Positions 7,709-17,804 of a stretch of 64,000 bases of DNA are shown one piece after another. Under the pieces are notes generated by a model. The model was given only the letters and a program-made list of their open reading frames with translations, did not search any database and was not told where the DNA came from. This DNA is from JAITMY01 sp031553765 (GTDB lineage Bacteria > Bacteroidota > Bacteroidia > Bacteroidales > UBA932): positions 1-64,000 of the forward strand of contig JAVBKY010000002.1 in assembly GCA_031553765.1 (NCBI GenBank). Direction: 5' to 3'. The position numbers and the translations under genes are program-made. Numbering within the stretch: the first letter of the stretch is position 1; every line of letters begins with the position of its first letter.

Positions 7709-8977
7709 ATGTTAGATCGTACAACTGCACCACATACAGCATTACCCGATACGCTGCCCGAGGTAAAATCCGAGCAGCGCGCGCTGAGCAACGGCATACC
7801 GCTGCACGTTATCAACGCGGGCGGGCAGGACGTGGCGCGTGTATCGCTGGTGTTTGAGGCAGGCACTTGCTACCAGCAGCAAAAGCTGGTGGCAAGCGCT
7901 ACCCTCGCGCTTATGAGCGAGGGTACGCGCAACCTCACGGCGGCACAGGTAGCCGAGAGCTTCGACTTTCTCGGCTCATCGTACGAGCAGCATATTGACA
8001 AGGATTTTGCCATGCTCACCGTGTACTCGCTAAGCCGCCACCTGCGTAAAACACTGGAGACGCTGAGCGAGATTGTACTTCGCCCCACCTACGCGCAAGA
8101 GGAGCTAAGCACCTACTGCGCCAAGCGCAAGCAGCAGCTACGCATTGAAAAGGAACGGGTGGCGTACACAGCGCGCGAGCAGTTTTTGGCACACCTGTAC
8201 GGAGCAAATCACCCGTACGGCCTATTTGCCGAACTTGAAGATTACGACCTGCTGCAGCGCGAGCTGCTACAGCAATTTCACGCGGAGTTTTTCACCGCCA
8301 ACCGCTGCTTTATTTTGGCGGCAGGAAAAATAGGCAACGAGGAGCTGCAAATGCTGGAAGAGTTTTTTGGAAAAATTCCCGCAGGCAAAAATGCGGCGCC
8401 AATTGCCATAGCACAGGCTCAAAGTCAGCCGCAGGATATTGGCATAGCCAAAGCCGATGCCGTGCAAAGCGCCATACGCATGGGGCGCACACTACTCAAA
8501 AAGTCACACCCCGATTTTGCCCCGCTGCACGTGCTTGCGGTGGCGCTGGGCGGCTACTTCGGGTCGAGGCTCATGCGCAACATTCGCGAGGATAAGGGCT
8601 ATACCTACGGCATATTTGCATCGCTGGTGAACTACCGCCACGGCGGGCACCTAAGCATAGGCGCCGAGGTGGGTAAGGAGGTTACGCAAGCCACCCTTAC
8701 CGAAATAAAGAAGGAGCTGCAGCTGCTGTGCGACGAAAAAATGCCGCATGAAGAGCTGACGCTGGTAAAAAATTACATTAGCGGTGAAATAATGCGCTCG
8801 CTTGACGGTCCGTGGGGGCTGGCTGAAATGGCGCTTGATAACCTATCGAGCGACCTACCCTACAACTACGCGCACAAGCTATTCGATACCGTAAAAAACA
8901 TTACGCCGGAGCAGCTGCAAGCGCTGGCGCAAAAATATTTCAATCCCACCTTCATGAGCAGCGTGATAGTGGGATAA
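7709..8977 (+). CDS. M16-family peptidase homologue lacking the zinc-binding motif
   Basis: This 422-residue protein has the two-half layout of M16B (pitrilysin/processing-peptidase type) proteins. In the first half, where the HxxEH zinc motif should follow the helix after LVFEAGTCYQQ (residues 48-58), the text is ATLALMSEGTRNLTA (64-78), with no His and no metal ligands. The second half keeps the R/Y pair region (MRNIREDKGYTYG, about residues 290-302), used by the non-catalytic partner in M16 heterodimers. No signal peptide is seen. It is therefore likely to be the substrate-binding subunit of a two-subunit protease whose HxxEH partner is not in this window. Earlier starts are limited by the repeat upstream. 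Confidence 0.8.
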   Translation: MLDRTTAPHTALPDTLPEVKSEQRALSNGIPLHVINAGGQDVARVSLVFEAGTCYQQQKLVASATLALMSEGTRNLTAAQVAESFDFLGSSYEQHIDKDFAMLTVYSLSRHLRKTLETLSEIVLRPTYAQEELSTYCAKRKQQLRIEKERVAYTAREQFLAHLYGANHPYGLFAELEDYDLLQRELLQQFHAEFFTANRCFILAAGKIGNEELQMLEEFFGKIPAGKNAAPIAIAQAQSQPQDIGIAKADAVQSAIRMGRTLLKKSHPDFAPLHVLAVALGGYFGSRLMRNIREDKGYTYGIFASLVNYRHGGHLSIGAEVGKEVTQATLTEIKKELQLLCDEKMPHEELTLVKNYISGEIMRSLDGPWGLAEMALDNLSSDLPYNYAHKLFDTVKNITPEQLQALAQKYFNPTFMSSVIVG

Positions 8978-9036
8978 CAAGGTAACCAAACCCTGTTAGG
9001 GTCGTACGATTTGAGAATACGGTGCAAAACATTTGC

Positions 9037-10542
9037 ATGAAAAAACTTTTTGCCATACTTCTATTTTGCGTAAGCACCTACACCGTATGTGCCATCAATG
9101 CTCGTGACGTCCACTTTCGCTCAGCCGGTGTTGATGTTGACTCTCAAAAGTTTCTCCTGCAGTGGGATTTCCCAAATCCCGCCCTCGTAGATACGGTATT
9201 CGTAGAAATGCTGATCTATGCACCACAGCTAACCAACTTATACACCATTGATACTTTAAATAATCAAAGTACCCAATACCTTGCGGACTCCGTCGGTTGT
9301 TGCACTCCGCACGCCTTTGCGCTACGCCTGAAGGGTGCTGATTCCACAATTTTTATCACAAATCTCTTCCGCACCATGCAGCTAAATCAGCTGGTACTCG
9401 ACAGCTGCGCTAACTCCATTAGCATGAGGTGGAGCCCCTACCAAAAATTGAGCAAGTCTAGCTACCAACCTATATCCGGATTTACAGATGAGATACGTTA
9501 TCACATATATGGCTATGCGGGCAGCAGCACGTTTAACGCCGATAGCGTAGTATGGCTTGGCACCAGCGAGGGCGACACGTCATACGTACTAGATACGGTA
9601 CAAGTGCATAAATATTACCACCTCTATGTTGCCGCTGTGTACGGCAGCGACACCAGCTACTCCAACCGACAAAGCATTTTTACTCCGCTACCCGCACGCC
9701 CGCAGTACATCAACATTGACTCGGTACTCGTAGGCAGAAAAAGTACCTTGCTTCGCTTTCATATTGACCCCAATACAGAGTATGATCGCTTTTGTGTCGA
9801 AAAATCCGACAATGCCGAAGGAGAATTTATTCCTTTTAAAGAGTTCACCGATAAGCAACAAACCTCTGTTAGCTGCGACACCGACGGCAGCTCACTTGTG
9901 TTTTATCGAGTATCGGCAATAAACTCCTGCTCACTACCAACAGTATCCAGCCCGGTAGCCACAAGCCTTATCGTAAAAGCACAGAACGATGGAACAAGGA
10001 ATACTATCAGCTGGAACCAAGTTACGTACAACGACAGCGCCGCTACCTACAACGTGTACCGTACCGCACCATCCGAGTTAGCAACCTTTGTAGGTAATAC
10101 CTCACTCACCTCCATTATTGACAACTTGTCGGCACTACCCGATTCAAGCATTCTTTCCACCTTTTGTTATATAGTTGAGGCCTTAATCGAAGGCGAAAAC
10201 CAGCAACCAATAAGCTACGTGCGCTCCTACAATACCTGCAGCACCGTTACGCCACAGGTGTACATGCCCAACGCGCTACAGCTAAGCAGCAGCGCCACAA
10301 ATCCTATTACCAGAAAAAGTCGCAACCTGTTTGAACCGGTGAGCAGCTACGCTTTCAACTATATGCTATACATATACGCCCGCAATGGCAAGCAAATATA
10401 CAAAGGCAGCGAACCGTGGAATGGCAGAGAAAATAATATAGGCGATTTTGTTACCGAAGGCAGCTACGTTTATTTTGCAAAAATAACCTTTGCTAACGGC
10501 AACAGTCTAGAAAAAAATGGTAACGTAACGGTGGTGTACTAA
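9037..10542 (+). CDS. Secreted protein with fibronectin-like regions and gliding-type C-terminus
   Basis: The start at 9037 (MKKLFAILLFCVSTYTVCAI) is preferred because it begins a signal peptide; the frame opens five codons earlier. The 501-residue product is rich in beta strands, with stretches resembling fibronectin type III modules (for example NTISWNQVTYNDSAATYNVY, around residues 328-347). The C-terminal 70 residues (MLYIYARNGKQIYKG...PWNGR...GSYVYFAKITF) match the gliding-motility-associated C-terminal (CHU_C) pattern, used as a type B signal for T9SS export. It should be surface-exposed or secreted. Function unknown. Eight bases separate it from the (p)ppGpp synthetase gene, so the two are probably co-transcribed. 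Confidence 0.65.
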   Translation: MKKLFAILLFCVSTYTVCAINARDVHFRSAGVDVDSQKFLLQWDFPNPALVDTVFVEMLIYAPQLTNLYTIDTLNNQSTQYLADSVGCCTPHAFALRLKGADSTIFITNLFRTMQLNQLVLDSCANSISMRWSPYQKLSKSSYQPISGFTDEIRYHIYGYAGSSTFNADSVVWLGTSEGDTSYVLDTVQVHKYYHLYVAAVYGSDTSYSNRQSIFTPLPARPQYINIDSVLVGRKSTLLRFHIDPNTEYDRFCVEKSDNAEGEFIPFKEFTDKQQTSVSCDTDGSSLVFYRVSAINSCSLPTVSSPVATSLIVKAQNDGTRNTISWNQVTYNDSAATYNVYRTAPSELATFVGNTSLTSIIDNLSALPDSSILSTFCYIVEALIEGENQQPISYVRSYNTCSTVTPQVYMPNALQLSSSATNPITRKSRNLFEPVSSYAFNYMLYIYARNGKQIYKGSEPWNGRENNIGDFVTEGSYVYFAKITFANGNSLEKNGNVTVVY

Positions 10543-10550
10543 AACAAAAA

Positions 10551-12809
10551 ATGGCAGAAGAAAAAGACATAGATCGCGAAGAGGCGGTAGCCGCCTTCAA
10601 CGACATGCTGGGCAGTAGCCTGCGCTCTTTCACCAACGATGAGGTAGAAGTTATGCGTAAGGCTTTTCTGTTGGCCTACGAGGCGCATAAAGGTACCCGC
10701 CGAAAATCAGGCGAACCATATATTATGCACCCTATTGCCGTGGCCAAGATTGTGGCGCACGAAATCGGGTTAGGTTACAAATCCATCACCTCCGCCCTGC
10801 TGCATGATGTAGTAGAAGACACCGAATTTTCTGTGGAAGATATTGAGGGAATGTTTGGTGAAAAAATATCGTTTCTTGTTGACGGACTCACCAAGCTTGA
10901 CAACATTTTTGACAGCAACGTATCTATACAGGCCGAGAACTTTAAAAAGATGATGTTGGCTATGGCCGATGACATTCGCGTGGTGCTGATTAAGTTGGCT
11001 GATCGCTTGCACAATATGCGCACGCTGGGTTCTATGGCACCACACAAGCAGGAAAAAATAGCGAGCGAGACCATATACCTTTACGCACCACTGGCACATA
11101 GGCTGGGCTTGTACAAAATAAAAACGGAAATGGAGGACTTGACCATGAAGTTCCAGTTTCCGAAAATGTACGCGGAGTTGCAAAATAAAATAGCCTCATC
11201 TGAGGCAGAGCGTAATGCCTACATTGATGAATTCAATGCCCCCATAAAAGAGAAACTTAAAGAACAGGGCATAGAATTTGAAATTAGCGGACGCGTAAAA
11301 TCCATTTACTCCATTTGGAAAAAGATGGAGGCCAAGCAAATTCCATTTGAGGAAATTTACGACTTATTTGCGGTACGCATTGTATTTAAGCCCTCACCTG
11401 ATGCCGATGAGAAGCAGCAATGCTTGCAGATTTACTCCATGGTAACAGACATTTACCATCCCAACAATAGCCGCCTGCGCGATTGGCTCACAACGCCCAA
11501 GGATAACGGCTACGAAGCGTTGCATATTACTGTTATGGGACCAAAAGGTAAGTGGGTAGAGCTGCAAATTCGCACCGAGCGCATGGACGATATAGCCGAG
11601 CGCGGCTACGCTGCCCACTGGCGATACAAGGAAAGCGGTGAAGCAAAAACAGGAGAAAATAACGACACTAACTTCGATAGCGCCATTGACAGCTGGTTGG
11701 GACGCATACGAGAGATGCTTTCAAACAGCGAGGAAAACGCTACGGAACTTCTTGACCAATTTAAGCTCAACACGTTTGCCGACAATATTACGGTATACAG
11801 CCCCAAGGGAAAAGTGGTGAAGCTACCTAAAAAGGCTACCGCCATTGATTTTGCCTACGAAATACATACTGCTATAGGCAAGAAATCCATAGGGGCAAAG
11901 GTTAACCACAAGCTGGTACCACTTAGCTATGTGCTCAGTAGCGGAGACCAAGTGGAAATGCTCACTGCCGACAACCAAAAGCCACAAGCCGAATGGCTCA
12001 ACTTTGCCACCACATCGCGCGCGCGCAACCAAATTAAAGCTTCGCTGAAGGCTGAGGTAAAAGAGCATTTCCAGAAAGGGAAATTAGCTGTGGAAGATGC
12101 GCTACGCAATGCAGGGGCGCAGCCCAACGCCAAGTTGTACAAGCGCATTACCGATGCCTACCACGTTACCAATAAGCAGGAACTATTTAGCCAAATAGGC
12201 TCGGGCATACTAAAGTTGGCCGAGATAGATCGCGTGGTACGCAAACAGCGTCGCAATAAGTTACTACGCTACATGGAATTGCAAATACTCGGCAGCGGGA
12301 AACGCAAGAAAAGCGAGAATGAAAAGGAACAAGCCACAGAGGAGCGTATTGATAAAAAGGCATTTCTACTGAAAGAAGGTACCGACCCCTCACAACTCGC
12401 CTACCGCATAGCTACTTGCTGCAACCCCATTCCCGGCGACAGCGTGATAGGATTTTTGGAGTCCAACAATAAGGTACTTATTCATAAAAAGATTTGCCCC
12501 ATTGCCATTCGCGAGGCCTCGCAGCATGGCGATAAAATAGTAAATGCCAAGTGGACGGAGCATAAAATGTTGTCCTTCTTGGCGCGTATTAAGGTCAGCG
12601 GAATAGACCGCGTAGGTATGCTACAGGAAATGCTGCGAGTTGTTTCGGACGAAATGCGCGTAAATATTCGCCGCCTCAATGCCGAAAGTCACGATGGGCT
12701 ATTCGAAAACGAGTTCGACATTTACGTACACAGCACTACCGAACTCAACAGCATTATAGGGAAACTACAAAAGATAAGCGGCGTGGAAGAAGTTAAGCGC
12801 ATGAACTAA
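10551..12809 (+). CDS. Bifunctional (p)ppGpp synthetase/hydrolase (RelA/SpoT homologue)
   Basis: This 752-residue enzyme makes and degrades the stringent-response alarmone (p)ppGpp. Order of domains: an HD hydrolase with HD at residues 85-86 and ED at 89-90 (LLHDVVEDT) plus KLADRLHNMRTL; a synthetase region with RLRDWLTTPKDNGYEALH around residues 305-322; a TGS domain (ITVYSPKGKVVKLP...) around 405-465; and a C-terminal ACT domain (IKVSGIDRVGMLQEML) from about 675. Because the HD residues are intact, it should be able to hydrolyse as well as synthesise. Length and layout fit the Rsh family. It ends in a hairpin that overlaps its stop codon and faces a convergent gene. Confidence 0.95.
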   Translation: MAEEKDIDREEAVAAFNDMLGSSLRSFTNDEVEVMRKAFLLAYEAHKGTRRKSGEPYIMHPIAVAKIVAHEIGLGYKSITSALLHDVVEDTEFSVEDIEGMFGEKISFLVDGLTKLDNIFDSNVSIQAENFKKMMLAMADDIRVVLIKLADRLHNMRTLGSMAPHKQEKIASETIYLYAPLAHRLGLYKIKTEMEDLTMKFQFPKMYAELQNKIASSEAERNAYIDEFNAPIKEKLKEQGIEFEISGRVKSIYSIWKKMEAKQIPFEEIYDLFAVRIVFKPSPDADEKQQCLQIYSMVTDIYHPNNSRLRDWLTTPKDNGYEALHITVMGPKGKWVELQIRTERMDDIAERGYAAHWRYKESGEAKTGENNDTNFDSAIDSWLGRIREMLSNSEENATELLDQFKLNTFADNITVYSPKGKVVKLPKKATAIDFAYEIHTAIGKKSIGAKVNHKLVPLSYVLSSGDQVEMLTADNQKPQAEWLNFATTSRARNQIKASLKAEVKEHFQKGKLAVEDALRNAGAQPNAKLYKRITDAYHVTNKQELFSQIGSGILKLAEIDRVVRKQRRNKLLRYMELQILGSGKRKKSENEKEQATEERIDKKAFLLKEGTDPSQLAYRIATCCNPIPGDSVIGFLESNNKVLIHKKICPIAIREASQHGDKIVNAKWTEHKMLSFLARIKVSGIDRVGMLQEMLRVVSDEMRVNIRRLNAESHDGLFENEFDIYVHSTTELNSIIGKLQKISGVEEVKRMN

Positions 12810-12820
12810 CATGCGCTTAA
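12793..12820. terminator. Bidirectional terminator between convergent genes
   Basis: An 11-bp perfect stem (TTAAGCGCATG at 12793-12803 with CATGCGCTTAA at 12810-12820) has a six-base loop that contains the TAA stop of the (p)ppGpp gene. It lies between two genes pointing at each other, so it probably serves both. There is no clear T-run. Confidence 0.6.
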
Positions 12821-12824
12821 ACGC

Positions 12825-15800
12825 CTACTGTGCAATAATAAACTTGCGTACACCTGAGCCCTTGTCGGTAATTACACGCAAGAAATAAATACCCTCCGGT
12901 AGTCCTTGCAAATCAATTCGCGAGGCTACGGAGTTCATTTTCCTTACTTTTACGAGTAGTCCATTACTATCAAACAATTCCACGCTCACCTTCGTTGCCT
13001 CTTCCTCTAGCTGTACGTATACCTCATCATTACAGGCAGGATTGGGGTAAACTTGGAATAGCAACTCATTTCTGCCATCCTTAGATATTCCCGTAGCTTC
13101 ACCATATGTATAACGAAGTTCTGCACGATTTCCGGCATTGTCGTAGGCAACAAATGTAAAGTAAAGCGTAGGATAGCTGTATAAAGGGTAGAATACTACG
13201 CGATACACATCCCCATTTAGCAACATATGATAAGAGTCAAGCGTTGTATCTTGTGCTGAAAGCCCCACGTATAAAATCACACTTTTTACTCCCCGCTGAG
13301 CATTCTGTGGCTTCACGGACACATCAAATTCACCATCAACACAAATTACCGTATCAAGCGCAAGCGATAAGCGCGTAGGTTTAACATAAGTATATGATAC
13401 TACTGCCCGATGCCCGGCATTATCGTATGCAATAAATGTGAGTACAAGGGTTGTATAAGAAAAATCCGGAGTAAATGTTGTTGTATAAACATTACCCGAT
13501 CCGCTCATAGCATACTCGGCCAAAGATGTATCTCCAACTGCAGTACCAAGGTAGCAGGTAACTTTTCGCACTCCATCCTCAGCATTAGCCAAGTACACAG
13601 ATGCTGCAAAAGCACCATCTATAACAACAACCGAATTTACATCAGCTGTAAAACCCAATGCAGCCCCACCTGGCCATGGCCTACCCACGCTATCTCCCCA
13701 AATATATTCCACCAGCTCGGGGTGGTCAATAAACGGATTGCGATTATACTGAAACCTATCGTATATGGTTTGGTTGCGCTGCTGCTCCTTTTCGCTTACA
13801 GGGTCAAGCCTATGCCACCTCACAAGCATTTCATGCGCCCAAGGCTTAAACACCGGGTAGCTATTAGTGTCTATCATGGGAGATGCATTGGTGTGTAAAC
13901 CAGGAGCAATAGCCACCACCGAATCGTATAAAGCACCGCCCCATATGATATTTTTTGACCAATGCTGTACCGTATTTTCATAGCGCGTAACCATGTAAAA
14001 ATAGTTACGTGCAATATCTCCCTTATATTCATCAATGGGTTCATAGGCTGTGCCTGTAAATGTGCCACCAGCCGTATTTGGCCCCAACCTTGAACCATTA
14101 GTGAATGTTGTACTTGGACTATGCACCTCCCCATACGGATTATCATTGCGCAGATTATTTACCCTATGGTCGCATGGGTAAAGGTGGAACAAATCGCAGT
14201 ACATGGGCGAGGTTTCCCTGTAGGATCCGCTACCGCTTTTTGCTGCAGCCCACCATCCTTTGGGAAATGTATGCTCACGTTCGTACGACATTCCTTCTAC
14301 GCTTCCTCCGGGATTAGTTGAGCTGGTTTGATCGGTGCCTATACGCAACACCTTAAAGCCTGAACAAGGATTACCTGCGGGATTGGTATAGTTCGGAACA
14401 CAAAGTGAATTATCCGGCAAGCACCCCGGCCTATCCGTATACATATCCCACACAGAAGCATCGGGCATATACATATCACACTCTGGACGAATATCAAGCC
14501 ATGCATAAGCTGTCCAAGCGTAGCTGTAGGGAACAATAGTATGCCCTTTAACAGTATTGTACAGGGCCGTTTTCAATGCCGCACCAGTCTTATATTTAGC
14601 ATTTACATAGTAACTTGAAGGAGGCAATAAATCCGTGCGCACCGTCACCGCCTCGGCACGTATGGGTAAACGAACGTCTGCTACGCCACGGCTACTCAAC
14701 ACCAAGGTATCATGCAGCACCCCCTCCGCTGTTGGGCGAAAGTAAAGGAATAAGTAGTCCCTATCCGCATTCTTCCTCAACTTCGTCGCGCTTACTGTAA
14801 ACGCAGGGTTTCGAGGCGAGATAACACTTATACTATCCGTCAAAGAGTTTCCCGTAATCTCAATCATCTGAGTAGTTAAGGCATTCACCATTATTGGAGG
14901 AAATTCAATTTTTCCGGTAGAAGGAATAGTAACCTCGATGTCCGCCGACGAGGAGGTAACTCCTGTAAGCCTCACCGTATCGGTTATATCAACACCTCGC
15001 GCATTGGTTTTCAGCACTATCTTACCTGTAGCATTTGACACTCCGTCAAAAGTTACGGTAACGGTTTGTGGCGAAGTATTGGCAGACGTATAATCTATGC
15101 TTGATTTGCTAACTGTAAATTGCGGATGGGTGGAAACGACAGAAATATTTTGATCTAACAATAACCCCTGTATCGTAAAAATTTCATCATTGGGGACACC
15201 CACTGCTGTGGCAAAATCCAACTTTCGCTGAGACAGTCTGATTTTAGGTTCAAGCGTTGATTTTGCAACTCTAAGTTTTACGTCGTCTATGCGGGTATTA
15301 ATAGATGCGCCACCCGAAGCATTATAAAAATACAACCTAAAGGTTACAACATTTCCCACTCCGCCGGAAAAGTTAACGGTTGAATTTTTTACCGTCCAAG
15401 TACTATTTGCGGTAATATCTCCTATGGCAATGTTTCCCACATAAGCATCTTTACTACTGCGAAGAGCCCAAGTAGTAGCACCGGTACCTGTACTACGCAC
15501 ACCAAAAGAGATGTAAGAGAGGGTTATCTCTTTTGCCACATCAGGTTCCATTACCCACTCAATGTAGGTACCACCCGAGGGACAAGCAAAGCCCAAATTA
15601 TTTCCGGCACTCGCGCCGGCATAATTTGAAACAGACGAAGATGTGATTGATGGCACTCCACCACTGCTCGTTGTAAAAGGGGTGCAGCTAAAGTTAGCCC
15701 ATGTAAGATTGGTTACTGTATTGGGCGTGCCATCGGTAAAATTCCAGCACACGCTATCCACCTGCGCGAGCAATGGTTTTACCATTAGCGTCACACCCAG

Positions 15801-15833
15801 TAGTAATACATATTTCAATACACCTTTCATCAT
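12825..15833 (-). CDS. T9SS-secreted endonuclease I family protein (1002 aa)
   Basis: This protein has a signal peptide (MMKGVLKYVLLLGVTLMVKPLLA), an N-terminal jelly-roll-like region (about 25-190), Ig-like/choice-of-anchor repeats (about 195-395), then an endonuclease I domain from about residue 405 to 640. The nuclease core shows YEREHTFPKGWWAA, with the catalytic-type His, followed by LFHLYPCDHRVNNLRND and YKGDIARNYFYMVTRY. Two Ig-like repeats follow, and the last 75 residues (LFQVYPNPACNDEVYVQL...GIYFLRVITDKG) are a type A T9SS sorting domain. The family cuts DNA (some members RNA) without sequence preference. It should act outside the cell or on its surface. It leads a run of related genes on the minus strand. 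Confidence 0.88.
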   Translation of the reverse strand: MMKGVLKYVLLLGVTLMVKPLLAQVDSVCWNFTDGTPNTVTNLTWANFSCTPFTTSSGGVPSITSSSVSNYAGASAGNNLGFACPSGGTYIEWVMEPDVAKEITLSYISFGVRSTGTGATTWALRSSKDAYVGNIAIGDITANSTWTVKNSTVNFSGGVGNVVTFRLYFYNASGGASINTRIDDVKLRVAKSTLEPKIRLSQRKLDFATAVGVPNDEIFTIQGLLLDQNISVVSTHPQFTVSKSSIDYTSANTSPQTVTVTFDGVSNATGKIVLKTNARGVDITDTVRLTGVTSSSADIEVTIPSTGKIEFPPIMVNALTTQMIEITGNSLTDSISVISPRNPAFTVSATKLRKNADRDYLFLYFRPTAEGVLHDTLVLSSRGVADVRLPIRAEAVTVRTDLLPPSSYYVNAKYKTGAALKTALYNTVKGHTIVPYSYAWTAYAWLDIRPECDMYMPDASVWDMYTDRPGCLPDNSLCVPNYTNPAGNPCSGFKVLRIGTDQTSSTNPGGSVEGMSYEREHTFPKGWWAAAKSGSGSYRETSPMYCDLFHLYPCDHRVNNLRNDNPYGEVHSPSTTFTNGSRLGPNTAGGTFTGTAYEPIDEYKGDIARNYFYMVTRYENTVQHWSKNIIWGGALYDSVVAIAPGLHTNASPMIDTNSYPVFKPWAHEMLVRWHRLDPVSEKEQQRNQTIYDRFQYNRNPFIDHPELVEYIWGDSVGRPWPGGAALGFTADVNSVVVIDGAFAASVYLANAEDGVRKVTCYLGTAVGDTSLAEYAMSGSGNVYTTTFTPDFSYTTLVLTFIAYDNAGHRAVVSYTYVKPTRLSLALDTVICVDGEFDVSVKPQNAQRGVKSVILYVGLSAQDTTLDSYHMLLNGDVYRVVFYPLYSYPTLYFTFVAYDNAGNRAELRYTYGEATGISKDGRNELLFQVYPNPACNDEVYVQLEEEATKVSVELFDSNGLLVKVRKMNSVASRIDLQGLPEGIYFLRVITDKGSGVRKFIIAQ

Positions 15834-15990
15834 ATTCGTTTCTTATATCAAAAGATTATCAACGCAAACGCAAAAGAATTTTACGCAAATAAAATTGCAG
15901 ATTTACGCATTCAAATCTTTTACTTATTACAAAGATAATCTCAAAAATTACTTATTGTCGCAACGACTACTCTTTTTACGTACAAATAAC

Positions 15991-16029
15991 AAATAAGCCT
16001 AAATAGAATAATTCCATTTAGGCTTATTT
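15991..16029. terminator. Hairpin terminator after the second endonuclease I gene
   Basis: AAATAAGCCTAAAT (15991-16004) and ATTTAGGCTTATTT (16016-16029) form a perfect 14-bp stem with an 11-base loop. It begins 21 bp past the stop of the 554-aa nuclease gene, so it likely ends that minus-strand transcript and separates it from the 1002-aa nuclease gene. Confidence 0.7.
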
Positions 16030-16049
16030 ATAGTAATTAGCTGGTGTTC

Positions 16050-17714
16050 CTACTTGCGCTTCAAAACTTGGAATCGCTGTATACCAACACCTTTATCTGA
16101 AGTTATCTTAGCAAAGAAAACACCGGATTCCAGCGCAGATACATCTACCGTATGATTATCTCCGTTCCGTTGTATACGAAGCACTCCTTGCAGATCAAAG
16201 ATTTCGATTTTTACCACCTGTACATTAGCTGGTATGTGCAGCAACACCTCACTTTCGGCCGGGTTAGGATATAGGGTAAAATCAAGCAGCGGTTGACCAC
16301 TTACACCCGTTGCTCCATACACATGCACTAACATTGAGCAATTATTAGCGCTATCGCAGGCCTCAAAGGTGAAGTAAACGGGTTTGAAGTTGAATAGTGG
16401 AAAGAAAGTTACTCCATACACATTACCTCCCTGCGGTTGCAACACGTAGCTATCCTGCGAAATATCGGTAGCTGTGGTGCCAACATATACTTTGGCTGAC
16501 TTTATTCCACTTTGAGCATCTTCCATCTTGGCCGACATCTCAAACTCCTCATTGACATAAATAGCGCTTGGCTCTGTGATAATCGGCGTAATTGTATCGG
16601 GCAAAGCCGCAACGGTATAATGCTGCACGGCTGTTATACTTCGCGCAGTAGATGTGGAAGCGGCAATACCATAATACACCACAGTTCCCTTAGCATATGT
16701 GGGAACTTGCGCCACGTAAACAGTATCGGACAAGGTCATTTGTACGCTATCGTTAAGCGCGGTAGAGGTCATCCCCCACCTCAGGTAAGCATTCATTGAT
16801 ACCCCACTCTTCGACACGCTGATTTTGGCTGATACGGTGGGCGATTGCGACGCATTGGGTGATGCCGGCGTTAACCTTACTTGAGCTATGGTTACATTAA
16901 CAGGAGCCAATGCCCCCCAAATAGAGTCAGCATATTCGGGGTGGTCAATAAATGGGTTGCGGTTATTCTGAATTTTGCATACTGAGTCGTTACGGGCAAT
17001 CTCCTTTGTACTCACAGGATCTTCTCTATGCCACTTCATAAGCACACCTATAACCCATGAATTAAAGGCCGGGAAAGCCGTTCCATTAAGCGTAGGTTTA
17101 GCTTCTGTGTTAGCGTACCATCCAGCCACAACATCCTCGTAGCGAGTAACCATGTAAAAATAGGTACGAGCAAAATCTCCTTTGTATTCAGCTGCCGGCT
17201 CATAAACGGTACCTGAGTATCCGGGATAGGAACAAGTTCCTAATTTACTCCCATTGCCATAGGTTTTTGTTGGCGATGCTGTTTCACCAAAGGGAAGGTT
17301 ACCACGCTGATTATTTACATATTTATCCGTGGGATACAGGTGGAATAAATCGGTGTACATTGGCGTTGCATCATCAAACCAACTTTTAGGAAAAGAGTGC
17401 TCGCGATTAAAAAACTGACACTCCGCCGTTCCTCCGGATCCCTGGTCCTGATTGCCTCCCACGCCTGTTCCCCAGTTAAAGGTACAGTTACTGTACATAT
17501 CCCACACTTTGCCATCGGCACGCTTATCCGTTTGCTGAAAATCAGTCCACAGGTTAGCATAGCTACGCGCTGTGTGCCCTTTTATTTTATTGTACAGCGC
17601 CGTTTTTAGCGTTGCGCCGTTCTTTCCCTCCATACCATTGTAGTAGCCGGCAGGAATTTGCGCCACCAGCAACCACGGCATGAAAATCATCAAAATACTT
17701 AACCCTTTCTTCAT
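16050..17714 (-). CDS. T9SS-secreted endonuclease I family protein (554 aa)
   Basis: I chose the ATG at 17712-17714 because it starts a signal peptide (MKKGLSILMIFMPWLLVAQ); the frame extends 26 codons further upstream but that part is not signal-like. The endonuclease I domain follows directly (about residues 20-255): NREHSFPKSWF, LFHLYPTDKYVNNQRGN and YKGDFARTYFYMVTRYEDV carry the family's conserved residues. Then come two Ig-like modules and a type A T9SS sorting domain (FTLYPNPAESEVLLHI...SGVFFAKITSDKG). Compared with its 1002-aa neighbour it lacks the long N-terminal adhesion region, so the two nucleases may differ in where they are held. The ends of both proteins share the same QSGIKSAKVYVG-type repeat. 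Confidence 0.88.
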   Translation of the reverse strand: MKKGLSILMIFMPWLLVAQIPAGYYNGMEGKNGATLKTALYNKIKGHTARSYANLWTDFQQTDKRADGKVWDMYSNCTFNWGTGVGGNQDQGSGGTAECQFFNREHSFPKSWFDDATPMYTDLFHLYPTDKYVNNQRGNLPFGETASPTKTYGNGSKLGTCSYPGYSGTVYEPAAEYKGDFARTYFYMVTRYEDVVAGWYANTEAKPTLNGTAFPAFNSWVIGVLMKWHREDPVSTKEIARNDSVCKIQNNRNPFIDHPEYADSIWGALAPVNVTIAQVRLTPASPNASQSPTVSAKISVSKSGVSMNAYLRWGMTSTALNDSVQMTLSDTVYVAQVPTYAKGTVVYYGIAASTSTARSITAVQHYTVAALPDTITPIITEPSAIYVNEEFEMSAKMEDAQSGIKSAKVYVGTTATDISQDSYVLQPQGGNVYGVTFFPLFNFKPVYFTFEACDSANNCSMLVHVYGATGVSGQPLLDFTLYPNPAESEVLLHIPANVQVVKIEIFDLQGVLRIQRNGDNHTVDVSALESGVFFAKITSDKGVGIQRFQVLKRK

Positions 17715-17804
17715 ACTCAATTCTAAAAAACTCTTTTTTTTAAAAGCGGCAAAGGGAGGAGCAAATGCTGCACCTCCCTCTACCAATCGCATTCCAGAAG
17801 AAAG

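Noticed and set aside
13410..13898. 162-residue open frame on the plus strand inside the 1002-aa nuclease gene
   Set aside because: It is antisense to a well-supported coding gene, is Cys/Ile/Ser-rich with no family features, and has no own promoter that I can see.
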